Positions 11,707 through 24,376 of a stretch of 64,000 nucleotides of DNA are shown here, piece after piece. The DNA comes from Oreohelix idahoensis (lineage: Eukaryota > Mollusca > Gastropoda > Stylommatophora > Oreohelicidae): positions 1,057,957-1,121,956 of the forward strand of contig JAMPIV010014132.1 of NCBI GenBank assembly GCA_024509875.1, in the 5' to 3' direction. Numbering within the stretch: position 1 is the stretch's first letter; each line of letters begins with the position of its first letter. Both the position numbers and the translations under genes were made by a program. Under the pieces are notes generated by a model. The model did not search any database, was not told where the DNA came from, and saw only the letters and a program-made list of their open reading frames with translations.

Positions 11707-12018
11707 CACACCATCATAGCTGGCAGACGCTGGAGCTGGGTTGGCCATGTCCTCAGAAGAGACCCCGATACTATAACAAGAACAGCTATGCTTTGGACCA
11801 ATGAAGGAAAACGAAAGAGAGGCCGACCAAAAACAACCTGGCGGAGGACTGTAGAGGCTGAGATGCAAAGAATGAACCAGAGTTGGGGCACTGTACGAAG
11901 GATGGCCACCGATCGAGCAAAGTGGAATCAATTTGTTGTTGCCCTACAAGACGCCACTAGGCGTGATGGCCACTGACTGCTTTGACGGTCGGTGGATAAA
12001 GATCAAAGAAGAAGAAGA
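11707..12018 (+). pseudogene. LINE 3' end (non-LTR retrotransposon ORF2 C-terminus)
   Basis: A short frame reads GRRWSWVGHVLRRD, then a GKRKRGRPKTTWRR motif, then DRAKWNQFVVAL and a stop near 11976. This is the typical C-terminal tail of LINE ORF2 proteins after the reverse transcriptase. It is followed by a 3' UTR of about 30 bases and a (GAA)n tail. The element is 5'-truncated at the end of the old D-like LTR. A related copy lies on the minus strand at 57480-57790. Confidence 0.75.
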
Positions 12019-12825
12019 ATAGACACTTAGTCATTTACAAAATTACACATAATGAATAGAAGTAAATTGTATTCTTTCAATTATCAATCGCCTAGCGTCT
12101 TATAATTAATTAAAGCATCTCTTACTGTGGAATAGCGAGTAATTAAATTTACGTTTACAACTGGAAAATTAGCTATATGTTATTTAATCCGCCCATCAAT
12201 TAACACAGAAAATCCCAGTGAGATATATAAATGAAAAAAACTTTAACATGTTTAAATCACTTAAATGCTAATATATAAATTTACCGCAACACAGGAAAAA
12301 ATGAATATCTCCACGTATTTAAGTAATCCAATTGTAATATAGCTCTATAATAGCGAGCTAGATATATTTCAAAAATCTTTCTGTAGCGACTGATATCTTG
12401 AGTTTGGGGAGACGGGCATATATACTGAAATGCTGAACTTTCCCTCCTTAGTGCGAACATTCGCACCTACAGCCATGTTAGGGCAAATCTACTGTTCGGT
12501 TCCTGAATTAAAGGTTTTCTGCGCACCTTTGCCGATCACATAGACTTTTGCTAGCGAGCAGACGTCTTTGATCCGTCTCTCTCTGTAGCTAATTGCCTCC
12601 CATGGGAACACGATCAAACGGGTGTGGGCGGTAGATGTGGTTATCGCCCCTTTTTGCATTCGCTTAATTCCCCTTGTCAAATGTAACCAATCAAAGGTAC
12701 GTCTTCTGTCTTATGGCTCTTGATTCTACAATTAACTACCCGTTCTCTCTGCACGCCTTCATTGTCTGATCTGTCACTATTTAACGATTGCCAAATTTCT
12801 CGCGTGATAATTCAGTTAAAGGCTC
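12019..12825 (-). repeat. Element E left (3') LTR, first segment
   Basis: Matches 56306-57112 with roughly 4% differences by eye. It starts abruptly at the LINE (GAA)n tail, so the outer end of this LTR is missing. It ends at GGCTC, where element D inserted, and continues at 39886. Confidence 0.8.
12821..12825. repeat. Target-site duplication of element D, left copy
   Basis: GGCTC here and at 39886-39890. The uninterrupted site is visible in the other LTR of element E near 57108 (CGGCTCTTACTTTC), which confirms the empty-site structure. Confidence 0.9.
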
Positions 12826-12901
12826 TGTGATGAAGTACATTGATACAGCGATAAAACCATTAATTATATGTAATAAAGTCATAATAATATGTATAGAATA
12901 G
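12826..12901 (+). repeat. Element D 5' LTR, segment 1
   Basis: Matches 37426-37499 of the 3' LTR. It is interrupted after AATAG (12897-12901), the target-site duplication of element B. The LTR resumes at 22411. Confidence 0.9.
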
Positions 12902-14423
12902 TGTTGCAATGAAGATTGTGTGTTGCAGGTGTATATACTAGTAGTGATGAAGACTGGATACATGATGTCTACGGTCAACTCAGACCGACGCAGGGTTGTG
13001 TATACATGGAATGAGAGTGCAGGGTACGCGAATGATGGAATGTTCTGTGGAGTTGACAAGTTGACTGGACACTCACTCACTCATAGTTGGAAGTCAATGA
13101 CATAGACTACTGTTGACGTTTTCTTATAGTTTAATGGGACGCACACTCGGACAGCACGGTTACAGTACTGGAACAGGTTGGCACAAAAATCATCGTATAT
13201 TTGATAAATGGGTGACAACATCAAATTGGCATACGTATAGCATGTGAATACAATAGAACGATAGTAGGCAAGCACTCAATATTCTGGTTGGCTATCGTCT
13301 CATGCCTTAACTGATTAATCGCATCAGTTAATGTGAATACATAATTATCAACAATGGCTCTCTGTCAGAACCTTCTTCTAGCTAAGTCTTTCAGGCCGTA
13401 AATCCAGCAGACTCTTATGACGACAATCTAAACTAGACAAGGAGTGGACTTCAATATAATATAGGTCTTGGTATCGCCATCAGGTAATAAGGCATTCCTG
13501 TTCTCTGATCGATAATCCGAATAGACCGAAAGTGGGATCCAAAATGGCGCTGGCTTCAGTGAGTGTCGCTCACTCGAAAGATGTCTTAAACGAAAGCGAA
13601 GGCTCCGTTCATTACTCAAATAATATATTGGGTTTTCCATATCCCATGATAAATGTTGCATATGTCCAATGCATAGTGCTGCTAGTAGAAGAGTCGTCTA
13701 AGTACAATCAATCAAATACATCGGCAGACAGTATGATGTCTGTATAGTTAGTTAAGCCTAAGGAAAGTTCAGTAAAGATTTCTGCTTTACCTTAAGTCCA
13801 GGAAAACACTAACAAATAGCACACGCCATCCCTTGGCGTAAAGAATATACGTTGGGGGAGAATAACGTACATCATAGTCATACTGAGAAAACGTCTCCTT
13901 CCCCAAAATCAGCCACAAAGACAAAATCTTCGGACTTTCCTTCGTCCGTGCAGAACCCACAGTTCGCCATCACGGAAGCCCCTTGTCGATTCCCCAAATC
14001 GACGCATCCGCAGAAAAAAAACCACTTGACCCCCAGAGTTCAACTCAAGAAGTAGGTCGACATAGACACTACAAAGATACTAAGATATAAGACCGATTCG
14101 CCTTAAATAGTCAAGGAATAAACATAGACTCGGGCCATAAACATTCTAAGCAAGACCAATCTGTTTCTGGCCATACCAGAAACAAAACCGACGTAAATCC
14201 AGAATTCATACGCCAGGTTCGAGATTCAGGAAAAGCTAAACCATATAACGGGATATAACCTCAACCAATCACGGGTGGTGCCCCTTTGACTATCAAGTAA
14301 GTATTATTGATTCTCAAATAAATACTTTTCATCAGACAGATAGATATTACTTTATATTTGTATGCCTACCAACAGAATCTGTGCGTAACAGACTATCACA
14401 CAAAAGAATCTGTTCGCAAAACA
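12902..14423 (-). repeat. Element B left (3') LTR
   Basis: Matches 20889-22405 with about 20 scattered differences by eye. Its right terminus reads GCAAAACA instead of GCAACA, a small change at the internal edge. Confidence 0.9.
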
Positions 14424-14439
14424 CTACCACACCCCCCGG
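14424..14439 (-). promoter_or_regulatory. Polypurine tract of element B
   Basis: The minus strand reads CCGGGGGGTGTGGTAG directly before the 3' LTR. It is G-rich and correctly placed for plus-strand priming. The following 450 bases to 14888 are AT-rich 3' UTR with nothing else recognised. Confidence 0.5.
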
Positions 14440-14888
14440 AAAAAAATGAAAATCATTTTTTTTTTCATCTGAGAGCAACATCCAATAGGCTCACAACGCA
14501 CGAATAATGCGCAGATGAGAAATATCAGCAATTTATAACGCCCAAATTAAGGCAAAGTCGAAGTATAGCTCGACAGGTGAGAATATATCTCATCATCTCA
14601 GAGAAAGTATTTCTCTAAGTATTAATTATTCCAGGGAGGTGTCACCAACGTATATTACAATACTGGCACAATGCATACAATAATTTCATACAACAATATC
14701 ATATTAAGTAACATAAGTTCATGATTGCCAAAAAGAAAAATCATCAAAGGACTAGCGGTGAATATACATTAGTGAACCGCTAAATGTTTATACAATCACT
14801 ATATCATATATTACAAATGTGTATATATTTTGATATAGAAAAGAACTGTTGTAGAGTTAGACACATTAAGAAGTCCAAGATTTAACAT

Positions 14889-16385
14889 TTAGGTGGAATC
14901 ATGTGGGCATCTAGACAGAATGTCTGCCATCACATTTTCTGAACCACGGATAGCTCGCACCGAGAAATGAAAAGGTTGAAGAGCAATGGCGTATCGAGTT
15001 GATCTCGAGCTCTTCAAGTTTTTACTTTGAATAGCTGTAAGAGCTTTCTGGTCAGTTTCCACTATGAAATGCGCGCCAAGAAGGAATCTTTGAAGTTTGA
15101 GAATTGACCAAACCATCGCCAACAATTCCCGGTCTAAAACCGAGTAATTCCTTTCTGCCGCATTAAGTTTTCGTGAGATATACATTACAGGATGCAGAGT
15201 TTCAGAGTACTCTTGCATTAGTGCCGCTCCAATCCCAGTGGATGAAGCGTCACTACGAAGAACAAATGTCTTATCTTTAGTAGGTAACACTAAAATAGGT
15301 GGTGTTGAAAACAAAGTTTTAATCCTATCCAAAGAGGATTGACATTCCTGAGACCAGTGAACCATGTTAGGAGACCCTTTCTTTAGCAGTGAAGAAAGAG
15401 GTGCCATGATAGAGGATAGATTCGGAACGAATCGCCCATAAAATTGTATAAGGCCTAAGAGACTTCGCACTTGCTTTTTAGTCTTAGGAATAGAAATGTT
15501 AAGTATCTTAGTGGTATTATGGTCCTCTGTCTTTAGGAGACCATGACCGACATGGTGACCTAGGAACGAAATTTCGCTAAAACCAATATAAGCTTTAGAG
15601 GGTTTCGCTGTCAATTTATGCTCGCGTAGAGTAGACAGTAATTCATATAACCCTAAATAGTGATCTTCCCATGTATCACTGAAAGGACAGATGTCGTCCA
15701 AGTATGCAATGACATCTGAACGATAAGATAGGATTCGACGCATCATGCGTACGAATGTAGCTGGGGCGTTCATAAGGCCGAAATGCATGAAATTCCATTG
15801 GAACAGACCCCTAGTTGTAGAAAAAGCAGTGAAAGGTTTGGCGCGTTCAGTTAATGGGACTTGCCAATAACCTTTAGACAAATCAAGTTTAGTGAAGAAA
15901 TGAGAATTAGAAAGCCTAGTAATTAGCTCTTCTAATAAAGGCATAGGTTCAGCATCAAACTTCGTAACCTGATTCAATTTGCGATAATCAACGCAAAGAC
16001 GTATGTTACTGTCTTTATTCCGAACAATAACCATCGGCGAAAAATATGCTGATGTGGATGGTTCATATATTTTCAATTCTATCATCTCATCCAACTCTTT
16101 CTCGACATGTGTCTGAAAATGTAAAGGTATAGGATATGGTCTGACCCTAATAGGATTATGGTCAGTTAGAATAATGTCATGTTCAATGACATTGGTGCGT
16201 CCAGGAATGTCAGTAAGGACATCCTGAAATGTTTGTAACATAGAAGAAACGTGTCGCTGTTCCTCTAGAGATAAATTAAGAGAAACAGTAACGTTTTTCC
16301 ATGATTCACTAGAATGTAGTGGAATCACCGGAAGAGGGAGATTTACATCTGAGAAACTTGTTTCTTCATCCTGTATTACTGACAA
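14889..16385 (-). pseudogene. pol: Element B reverse transcriptase and RNase H
   Basis: The 498-residue frame begins after the integrase C-terminus and matches element A closely. It has the palm motif FTKLDLSKGYWQ, a YLDD box (element A has YIDD), RNase H starting LRSDASS, and the terminal ADILSRCP. The domain itself is open, but it is cut off from integrase by a stop near 16443 and a change of context, so it would not be produced as part of an intact polyprotein. Confidence 0.88.
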
Positions 16386-16442
16386 GGATGAGTAATGACC
16401 ATGTGGAACTGGAGAATCGTCCGTTGCCTGGAAAATAGGCAG

Positions 16443-17715
16443 CTAATAATCCGGACGTTCATGGAATTCCGTAAGCATGTTGATGTGGAAGGTTTTATGC
16501 TTCCCATCAATATCGACAATATAGTCATCATCGGAAATTTTCGAGATTATATCGAACGGACCTTTCCATGAGATTAAAAGTCTGTTTTCCCTACAAGGTA
16601 GCAAAACAAATGCTTTGTCCCCAGGGCAAAGTTGTCGTAAGGTTCTTTTCTTATTGGCAAATTGCCTTGCCTTCTGTTTGGCAAATTCAGAAGAAGAAGT
16701 TGCTAATTTGCATGCTTCGATAATCTTTTGTCTAAGCGCAATGACATATTTGTAAGAAGATTTTGTGTCATCGTTAATATTATCAGCGGTTATAAGATCA
16801 TGAAGCAATGACATAGGGCCGCGCGGTCGCGCGCCGAAGACAAGTTCAAAGAAAGGGAGAAAATCCTGTATGTTCATTGGGAACCTCTCTGTACGCAAAG
16901 ATGGCCGCGGGCAAAACCCTATCCCAATCTTGAGGATGATCCTCAGTTATCTTCCCTAATAAGTTTTTGAGCGTTCTGTTTAGACGTTCGACCATCCCAT
17001 TAGACATGGGGTGATAGATACTACTCAAAGATCTTTCTATCTGCAGAGTAGACATTACTTGAGACATGGTATCCGATATTAGTTGTGTGCCATGGTCTGA
17101 TAATATTTCTCCGGGGAATCCCAGCCGAGAAAATATGAGCCAAAGAGCGTCTGCAATATGGGCAGTGGAAATGCTCTTTAGAGGGATAGCCTCTGGCCAA
17201 CGTGTGCACATGTCAACACACGTTAAGATAAACTGATGTCCTCTGGCAGATTTGATCTTAAATGGACCAATAATGTCTATTGCCATTTTCTGAAACGGCC
17301 GAATAGGAATGTCTGCAGCCTGAATAGGTGCAGCATGGCGTGGACCTTTGGATTTGACTTCTTGACATACATTACAAGATCGGCAATAAATCCGTATGTC
17401 TTTGTTTACAAAAGGCCAAAAGAAAGCCGCAAGAACTCTTGACTTAGTACGGGAAAAACCCATATGTCCAGCACACTGAGAGTCATGAGCGTGCTGCAAA
17501 ATTTTAACTCTCATATTCTTGGGCACAAGAATCTGAGAATGCATGGACGTTGTAGAGTCTTGGACCATACGCACAAGTACGCCATTCTTCATTGTAATCC
17601 AAGATTTTCGATTTGTATCTTTATTTGGATCACCTTTTGTTACAAGAGTGAAGAATTTCTTTAGAGTGGGATCATCTTCTTGCTGTTTTATAAATGAGTC
17701 ACGAGAAATTACCAA
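16443..17715 (-). pseudogene. Element B integrase (frameshifted)
   Basis: Two overlapping frames (16846-17715 and 16443-16898) together give the zinc module (HAHDSQCAGH, then CRSCNVCQ), the core (AIDIIGP, LSDHG, GMVERLN) and the GPF module. The frame changes within the conserved TGFSPF segment near 16860-16890. A TAA stop interrupts the linker upstream of 17715. The catalytic D, D and E are all present. Confidence 0.88.
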
Positions 17716-17792
17716 GGGATCATCTTAGTTATGCACCTCAGTATCTTCAGTAGATGAAGTTTGAGGCATATTGAGAGCTTGTGCTCTTGTGA

Positions 17793-18272
17793 CTACCGCA
17801 TTAGCAGTTTGCATATTTTGATTTTCCCAGCAGCAATTTGTTGCGGAGTGCATTCTTTGACTCCGTGAATACGACCGATGATAAGATCAGCGATCGGATT
17901 TGGCAGAAGACATGCGTGCAAATCTCCCGTAAAGAAAGGAGTAACAATGTTGGTGATAGCAGTAGAGTATTTCTCTAAGGTGCCGCCAAATGTTACACAT
18001 TTCACTACTTTGCCTGTGGCATGGGAAGGATCTACGAGTGACTGCCTAACACCAATGGTGGTGCATCCAGAATCAAAAAGAATTGAGACTGGGCTATCAT
18101 TTACTAGACCTTTATGTAAGACAAGAGATACTCCTCCATCATGCGCGACTGACGCAGGAAGAGCAGGAAGAGGGTGACCACAGCTCAAAGTAGACACCGT
18201 AGTTGGTTCGAATAATGTTTTGTATTGGGGGCCTTGAGATGCTCTCCCAAAATCAAAAGCAGAACATGCCAT
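17793..18272 (-). pseudogene. Element B gag-protease linker and protease
   Basis: Contains the segment TLFEPTTVSTLSCGH followed by the protease with FDSGCTT and the second motif LIIGR. The two upstream cysteines of the C-x2-C pair seen in A, C and F are Gly and Tyr here, so the presumed metal site is destroyed. A single-base shift after CTPQQIA ends the frame. The next segment (TR-x-Q linker) is in another frame. Confidence 0.85.
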
Positions 18273-18440
18273 ATTATTAGATTCTTTATTATCATTAGTC
18301 TGATTACAGGCTTCATGAGACTCTTACTGTGCAGAGTTTGTCTGATAATGTGATTTATGTCTTCTGTATTGAGATCTACCTCGATTATAATTGCCTCTAC
18401 AATTATTATTGTTTCCTCTATTGTAACCCCTATTTGGGTT

Positions 18441-19777
18441 TCAGTCATAGTTCTCATGGTTACAATTATCATGTTCATTATAATGAGTATCTCTGTAATT
18501 ATGGTCTTGTTGTCTCCATGACGGATAACTTGGATAGTTCCTATAATGACTTCCCCTGCGGAAATTTCTATAATTGTGGCAACCTCTGTATCGAGGGCTG
18601 TCACCTCGTCTCCAGTTCTTCGAAGAAGAACCCTGATATGATTGATTACCTTGATTTTGATAACTATTATGGTTACCCTTTTTATCAAACCTGTTTTGTG
18701 GTCCTTGAAACTTATTTGAGTAATTCGGATTGTATGGTGTTGCTGAAGCAAGTGGCATACTTTCCTTAACCTTAGTGTTGCTAAGAGTTACGTCAGGGTG
18801 TGCAGTGACGTATTGGGTACAATATTCTTCCATTTGTTTTAATGTTTTTGGTTTACGCTCATGTAGGAATTCAAGGAATGGTTTATTTACACATGACATA
18901 ATCTTATCTCTGAGCAACACGTCCATAAGAGCTTCATATGTTTTTTCTGTCTTGGACAGCTCAATCCAACGTGTAAATGTAAGACGTGCTTTTGCAATGA
19001 ATTCTGAGAATTCTACCCCTGTTGCAGGTACCATTGTCTTAAACAAAAGACGGTAACCTTCCTCTGTCAATTGATATTTTTTATCAAGGCTGCTCTGATA
19101 ACATCATAATTATCCTTGTCAGCCTCTTCTACCAAGCTTAAACTAGTCAGAGAATCACCTCTCAGTATCTCTGACAACTGATTAGCATATTGTGATCTAT
19201 CCACATTATGAGTTCGACAAGAACGTTCAAACCTATCCAGCCAAAATGTTATATCGTCACTGGATGGATTGAATGCTGGTAGTTTGACCTTATAAATAAA
19301 AGGTTTACCATTACTACCAGATGACTGATTAACATTACTCATATTTGTCAATTTCAATTTTTCTATCTCAAATGCTAAAAGTTTTTCCTGATGTTCATGT
19401 TCCATCTTTGTTTTTCTCTCCTCAGCTTCTAATCTTGTATTTTCAGCCTCAGCTTCTCTTTGCCATCTTTTTTCTTCAGCCTCTCTGTCTAGCTGCATTT
19501 GCATCTTTTTTTCTTCAGATTCTCTCTTTTGTTTTTCCATCTCCATCTGGAATCTCCTTTCCTCCACCTGCATCTGCAATTTCTTTTGTTCAGCTTCTAA
19601 TTCCAATCTTTTCTCCTCAGCTTTTTGTTTTTTCTCTTCAGCCTTCAGTTTATCAATTTCCAATTTTTGTGCTTTATCATATTGACTGGTAGCAAACTCT
19701 TCCAACTTATCACCCGTCTTGCCCAGGGATTTCCCTTGCTCAATAAAGTAATCTAAAGTCGACATAATGTCTAACAA
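18441..19777 (-). pseudogene. gag: Element B gag (frameshifted)
   Basis: The N-terminal part (19067-19777) has a charged coiled coil and the start of the capsid-like region. MSTLDYFIEQ at 19765 is the homologous start, four residues inside the first ATG. The C-terminal part (18441-19070) continues the capsid-like region (HERKP, AHPDV) and a basic Arg/Asn/Gly-rich tail. The frames join at an A run near 19068, where one base appears lost. Two in-frame stops near 18441 and 18329 separate gag from the protease. Confidence 0.88.
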
Positions 19778-20888
19778 TATGTGACTAGTTACCTGAAAAA
19801 GTCAATGAAAGCAAGTTTTAATAAACTTGAATAATTAGCTCACTTTATCCCAATCTCTGTGGGAGATAAGCCTTTAGTAAGGTCTTGTATACTCACTTGT
19901 ATAATAATAATAATGATAATAATAAACTACCAGTTTATTCTATACCACAAGTGCACTACACAGCTAATAGTGCGTGATCAAATATACCTATAAATAGAAT
20001 ATGTCAACCAACAACATAAACAAAGGACAAATAAGAAAGACAATACGAAAACATTCGCAGTAATCAAATAAATCAAACAGGAAAACTAAAGAAGAATATC
20101 ACAGAAAAATTGTGATGATAACTGCGCAGTAATAAACAAAACAAACGACGTCACAGTGTATATATATAAAAGGTGTATATAACTAAATGAAAGGAAAGAT
20201 GAGATCTACAAATACAAACAAATCAAAACAAAACTGAAAAACAGAAAAAATATTACAAAAACAACGATTGTAAAGCTCATCACAACTAACAAAAATAGCA
20301 ACAAATGTTGCATGCAAATTTTCAATTAAGAAAATTGCTCCTACTGAACGCTATTATAAGACGTCTATGACGTGGTATATCTTATAACAGTCACCTACCC
20401 AACCGCATACGGACATATACACAACAATATTACATGTAAACATTTAAACATAAATACATTTATATCATATAATGCAATGTGTTGCACAGAAGGCTCAGAT
20501 GTTATTCTAATACAATAGTACAGCCACTTTAATAAATAATTACTTCTGGATTAAACTATTACAAAGTTCAACAATATGTAGAAGAACACAAGAAGATGCA
20601 CCGTTGAGGGTTCCTATCGCTATAATAAGTAGGACTTCTCAATTCGACTTTACTGTACTTCTTGCTAACACATTTAAATATTCGATCCAAACCTGCTGTG
20701 TAATTATGTCTGTACAATGAAAAATGTCAACAAACGCTGACCTAGTTACTGTATTCAGGTCACGTGACAAAATGCTAACAAATTGTAGAGTTGTAATGCT
20801 GGTGTGTCGTATCAGGCTTCAGGGAACAATCAGTAGTTGACTTCTAAATCAGTCCTCTGCAAAGGTTAGACCCCATATTGGCCCCCAG
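19778..20888 (-). other. Element B 5' leader with primer-binding site
   Basis: AT-rich non-coding leader. One base inside the 5' LTR the minus strand reads TGGGGGCCAATATGGGG (about 20871-20887), a plausible primer-binding site. Confidence 0.5.
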
Positions 20889-22405
20889 TGTTGCAATGAA
20901 GATGGTGTGTTGCAGGTGTATATACTAGTAGTGATGAAGACTGGATACATGATGTCTACGGTCAACTCAGACTGACGCAGGGTTGTGTATACATGGAATG
21001 AGAGTGCAGGGTACGCGAATGATGGAATGTTCTGTGGAGTTGACAAGTTGACTGGACACTCACTCACTCATAGTTGGAAGTCAATGACATAGACTACTGT
21101 TGACGTTTTCTTATAGTTTAATGGGACGCACACTCGGACAGCACGGTTACAGTACTGGAACAGGTTGGCACAAAAATCATCGTATATTTGATAAATGGGT
21201 GACAACATCAAATTGGCATACGTATAGCATGTGAATACAATAGAACGATAGTAGGCAAGCACTCAATATTCTGGTTGTCTATCGTCTCATGCCTTAACTG
21301 ATTAATCGCATCAGTTAATGTGAATACATAATTATCAACAATGGTTCCCTCTCAGAACCTTCTTCTAGCTAAGTCTTTCAGGCCGTAAATCCAACAGACT
21401 CTTATGACGACAATCTTAACTAGACAAGGAGTGGACTTCAATATAATATAGGTCTTGGTATCGCCATCAGGTAATAAGGCATTCCTGTTCTCTGATCGAT
21501 AATCCGAATAGAGCAAAAGTGGGATCCAAAATGGCACTGGCTTCAGTGAGTGTCGCTCACTCGAAAGATGTCTTAAACGAAAGCGAAGGCTCCGTTCATT
21601 ACTCAAATAATATATTGGGTTTTCCATATCCCATGATAAATGTTGCATATGTCCAATGCATAATGCTGCTAGTAGAAGAGTCGTCTAAGTACAATCAATC
21701 AAATACATCGGCAGACAGTATGATGTCTGTATAGTTAGTTAAGCCTAAGGAAAGTTCAGTAAAGATTTCTGCTTTACCTTAAGTCCAGGAAAACACTAAC
21801 AAATAGCACACGCCATCCCTTAGCGTAAAGAATAATCGTTGGGGGAGAATAACGGACATCATAGTCATACTGAGAAAACTTCTCCTTCCCCAAAATCAGC
21901 CACAAAGACAAAATCTTCGGACTTTCCTTCGTCCGTGAAGAACCCACAGTTCGCCATCACGGAAGCCCCTTGTCGATTCCCCAAATCGACGCATCCGCAG
22001 AAAAAACCACTTGACCCCCAGAGTTCAACTCAAGAAGTAGCCGACATATACACTACAAAGATACTAAGATATAAGACCGATTCGCCTTAAATAGTCAAGG
22101 AATAAACATAGACTCGGGCCATAAACATTCTAAGCAAGACCAATCTGTTTCTGGCCATACCAGAAACAAAACCGACGTAAATCCAGAATTCATACGCCAG
22201 GTTCGAGATTCAGGAAAAGCTAAACCATATAACGGGATATAACCTCAACCAATCACGGGTGGTGCCCCTTTGACTATCAAGTAAGTATTATTGATTCTCA
22301 AATAAATACTTTTCATCAGACAGATAGATATTACTTTATATTTGTATGCCTACCAACAGAATCTGTGCGTAACAGACTATCACACAAAAGAATCTGTTCG
22401 CAACA
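20889..22405 (-). repeat. Element B right (5') LTR
   Basis: TGTTGCAATGAAG to TTCGCAACA, followed by the TSD AATAG at 22406-22410. Confidence 0.92.
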
Positions 22406-22410
22406 AATAG

Positions 22411-23191
22411 TAAAGTTGTAACGCGTCTTCTTCCCTGCGCCAGAAAACGCATTGATTTAGGTAGGATAGAACGTAGTCTAAAACCTTATTGCAGCGCTAG
22501 TAGTATTGGACTTTATAACGCGCCCGTCAAGGGTTAACGATAAAAATTTGAAAAAAGACAAGCTTAGTTATTCCAGGAAAGATAGAAAGAATAAAACACA
22601 CGAACGCATAAGATTGAGAAAGCGGACACATGCTGCCGGCTTGTCAAGTGTTAGAAGTTTGAATTAGCTACTCAGGCCGACAGTGCGAGACGATGCCGTT
22701 AGCTTGTGTCGAAAACGATGTCACGAGCTTTAAAATTTAAAAATAAACCGCCAAGTCCAATACATTTTCTAACAAAAGGCACACTGTAGAATCATATATA
22801 CACACACGCATAAATACTTCCTGCCGGGAAAAAGGAAGATCTGCGATGATTTTTATAACATTCAAGTAGCTGAGACTTAGAAAACAACGAACACCAAAAT
22901 GGAAAATATATTGAATTCTTTATTAATAGGTTTAAGATCATAAAAGTTAGCTAGTCTTAGAGCTGGTCTTGTCCTGATGGGTAATATGCTTTCGAATAAA
23001 AAATCCGACAGATAGAAATAAAGTTATGGACAAAAGACTGCATTTGTTCGTACAGACAGACCAACACATGCTCGTTTGGACTTGCACTAACGGTAACATT
23101 TTTTGACGCGTCCTTGAAAAAGGCAAGAAAGGGTACATGTAGAAAGGGGTAGACAAGGGGAGAAAAAATTATGGGATGGCTCAAACTGAAT
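22411..23191 (+). repeat. Element D 5' LTR, segment 2
   Basis: Nearly identical to about 37502-38283. Ends at AAACTGAAT, the target site of the SINE. Confidence 0.92.
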
Positions 23192-23555
23192 ATTGGGAGC
23201 CGCGCTAGCGTAGTGGTTACAACACCGCTCTGGCGACCGGGTGATACAGGATCAAACCCGGGCGACGGCATTTGAGGATTTTTCGTCGACCGGGATTTGG
23301 GCTGGATTAACTCGAGACCTGGCGAGGACATTTGAAGGAGTGTCGTCGACCAGGGACTGGCGGCTCCTGAGCCGACCCAGCTGCAATGGGTACCTCCGAA
23401 ATCGGCGAGTATTTGCCTGAATGGCGAGGGACACCTGTCTCTGTACAAGAAATAAAGGGATACTCACGTAAAATCAATGTCAGGTTAGACATAAATAATA
23501 ACCTGAGATTTCGCCTCGAGTATTAGCGGGTGTACGAAAAAAAAACAAACAAAAA
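23192..23555 (+). mobile_element. tRNA-headed SINE inserted in the D LTR
   Basis: This 364-bp block is absent from the other D LTR (38280) and is flanked by AAACTGAAT at 23183-23191 and 23556-23564. The head has a Pol III A-box-like segment (TAGCGTAGTGGTTA, about 23206-23219) and a B-box-like segment (GGATCAAACCC, 23249-23259). The body has two imperfect copies of a CATTTGA...CGTCGACC segment, and the 3' end is A-rich. The body segment GCTGCAATGGGTACC is reminiscent of the MetaSINE core, but I cannot verify this. Confidence 0.82.
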
Positions 23556-23564
23556 AAACTGAAT

Positions 23565-23740
23565 TTTTTTTTTGGTAGTGTTAGGCCAAAACCAAGTTTA
23601 TTTTTGGTAAATGCCAAGTTCGGACGGACAGACCGACAGAAGTACACTAACATTGGACCGAAATTGGACCTTAGATTTAAAAATTTGAATGGAAAATCTT
23701 AGTAGTAGATCCCATTGGTCAAAACATTTCATATTATTGT
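23565..23740 (+). repeat. Element D 5' LTR, segment 3
   Basis: Matches about 38288-38457. Ends at ATTGT (23736-23740), the target-site duplication of element C. Confidence 0.9.
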
Positions 23741-24376
23741 TGTGGTGTCTGCCCATGCACACCACATGTTAGATTTATTGAGTTTGAGTTAGTGCTGATA
23801 AATGCGGCACTATTTGGGATATTGAAAATAAGGCGCACCGGAAAATGACACAGAGATGTTTATAATGTGTATGGCCAAGGTGTTAAGAAAAAAACCTTGA
23901 GCTTTGTGGCCGCTGTGTTTTCTTGTAAGTTCCATTGGGAACATATTGCGAAGTGTTCACCTTTATAAATGGATGTGGTTTGTACAAGAGGAGGAATACT
24001 CTTGGCATATGATTAATACTGTATTGATGAGGTTTGGTAATTAAGGATTAATCTTGACGAACGCCTCTGTATGCTACAAGGAATATACGTTATTAAAGGA
24101 TGTTGAGTTCGTTAAAAAGGAAGACTGTTTTAGTTCGTCATTGGTGATTGAGTCATTTAAAGAACCCACATGTATGTTTTTGAGTATGGAATAAAACTAT
24201 AATCGTTGGGTCACCCTGGACGTAACAGAATAACGAGCATTATTATGAAACAACAGCAGGAGTAATCAAATATACATTAACATAATCAACATATACTTGA
24301 ACTGTGGACAGGGGTAGCAATTTATCTGAAATAATAAAAACGAACCCACAATATATTTAAACAGCGCCCCACCACA
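23741..24376 (+). repeat. Element C 5' LTR
   Basis: Matches 30818-31452. TGTGGTG and CACCACA form 7-bp terminal inverted repeats. Confidence 0.93.

Larger units (their letters stand above)
12902..22405 (-). mobile_element. Element B: degenerate LTR retrotransposon, gag-PR-IN-RT-RH
   Basis: A 9.5-kb minus-strand element with LTRs of about 1.52 kb (TGTTGC...GCAACA) and a perfect 5-bp TSD (AATAG at 12897-12901 and 22406-22410). It sits 76 bases inside the 5' LTR of D. Coding sequence is present for every domain but is split by several frameshifts and stops. The closest relative in the window is element A, with the same domain order. Confidence 0.92.

Noticed and set aside
18185..18751. Ile/Thr-rich frame overlapping gag of B
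   Set aside because: It is an out-of-frame reading of the Arg/Asn-rich gag tail.
19060..19075. Possible -1 slippery heptamer (A AAA AAT) in gag of B
   Set aside because: It lies in the middle of the capsid-like region, and A and C read through in one frame; loss of one A from the run is simpler.
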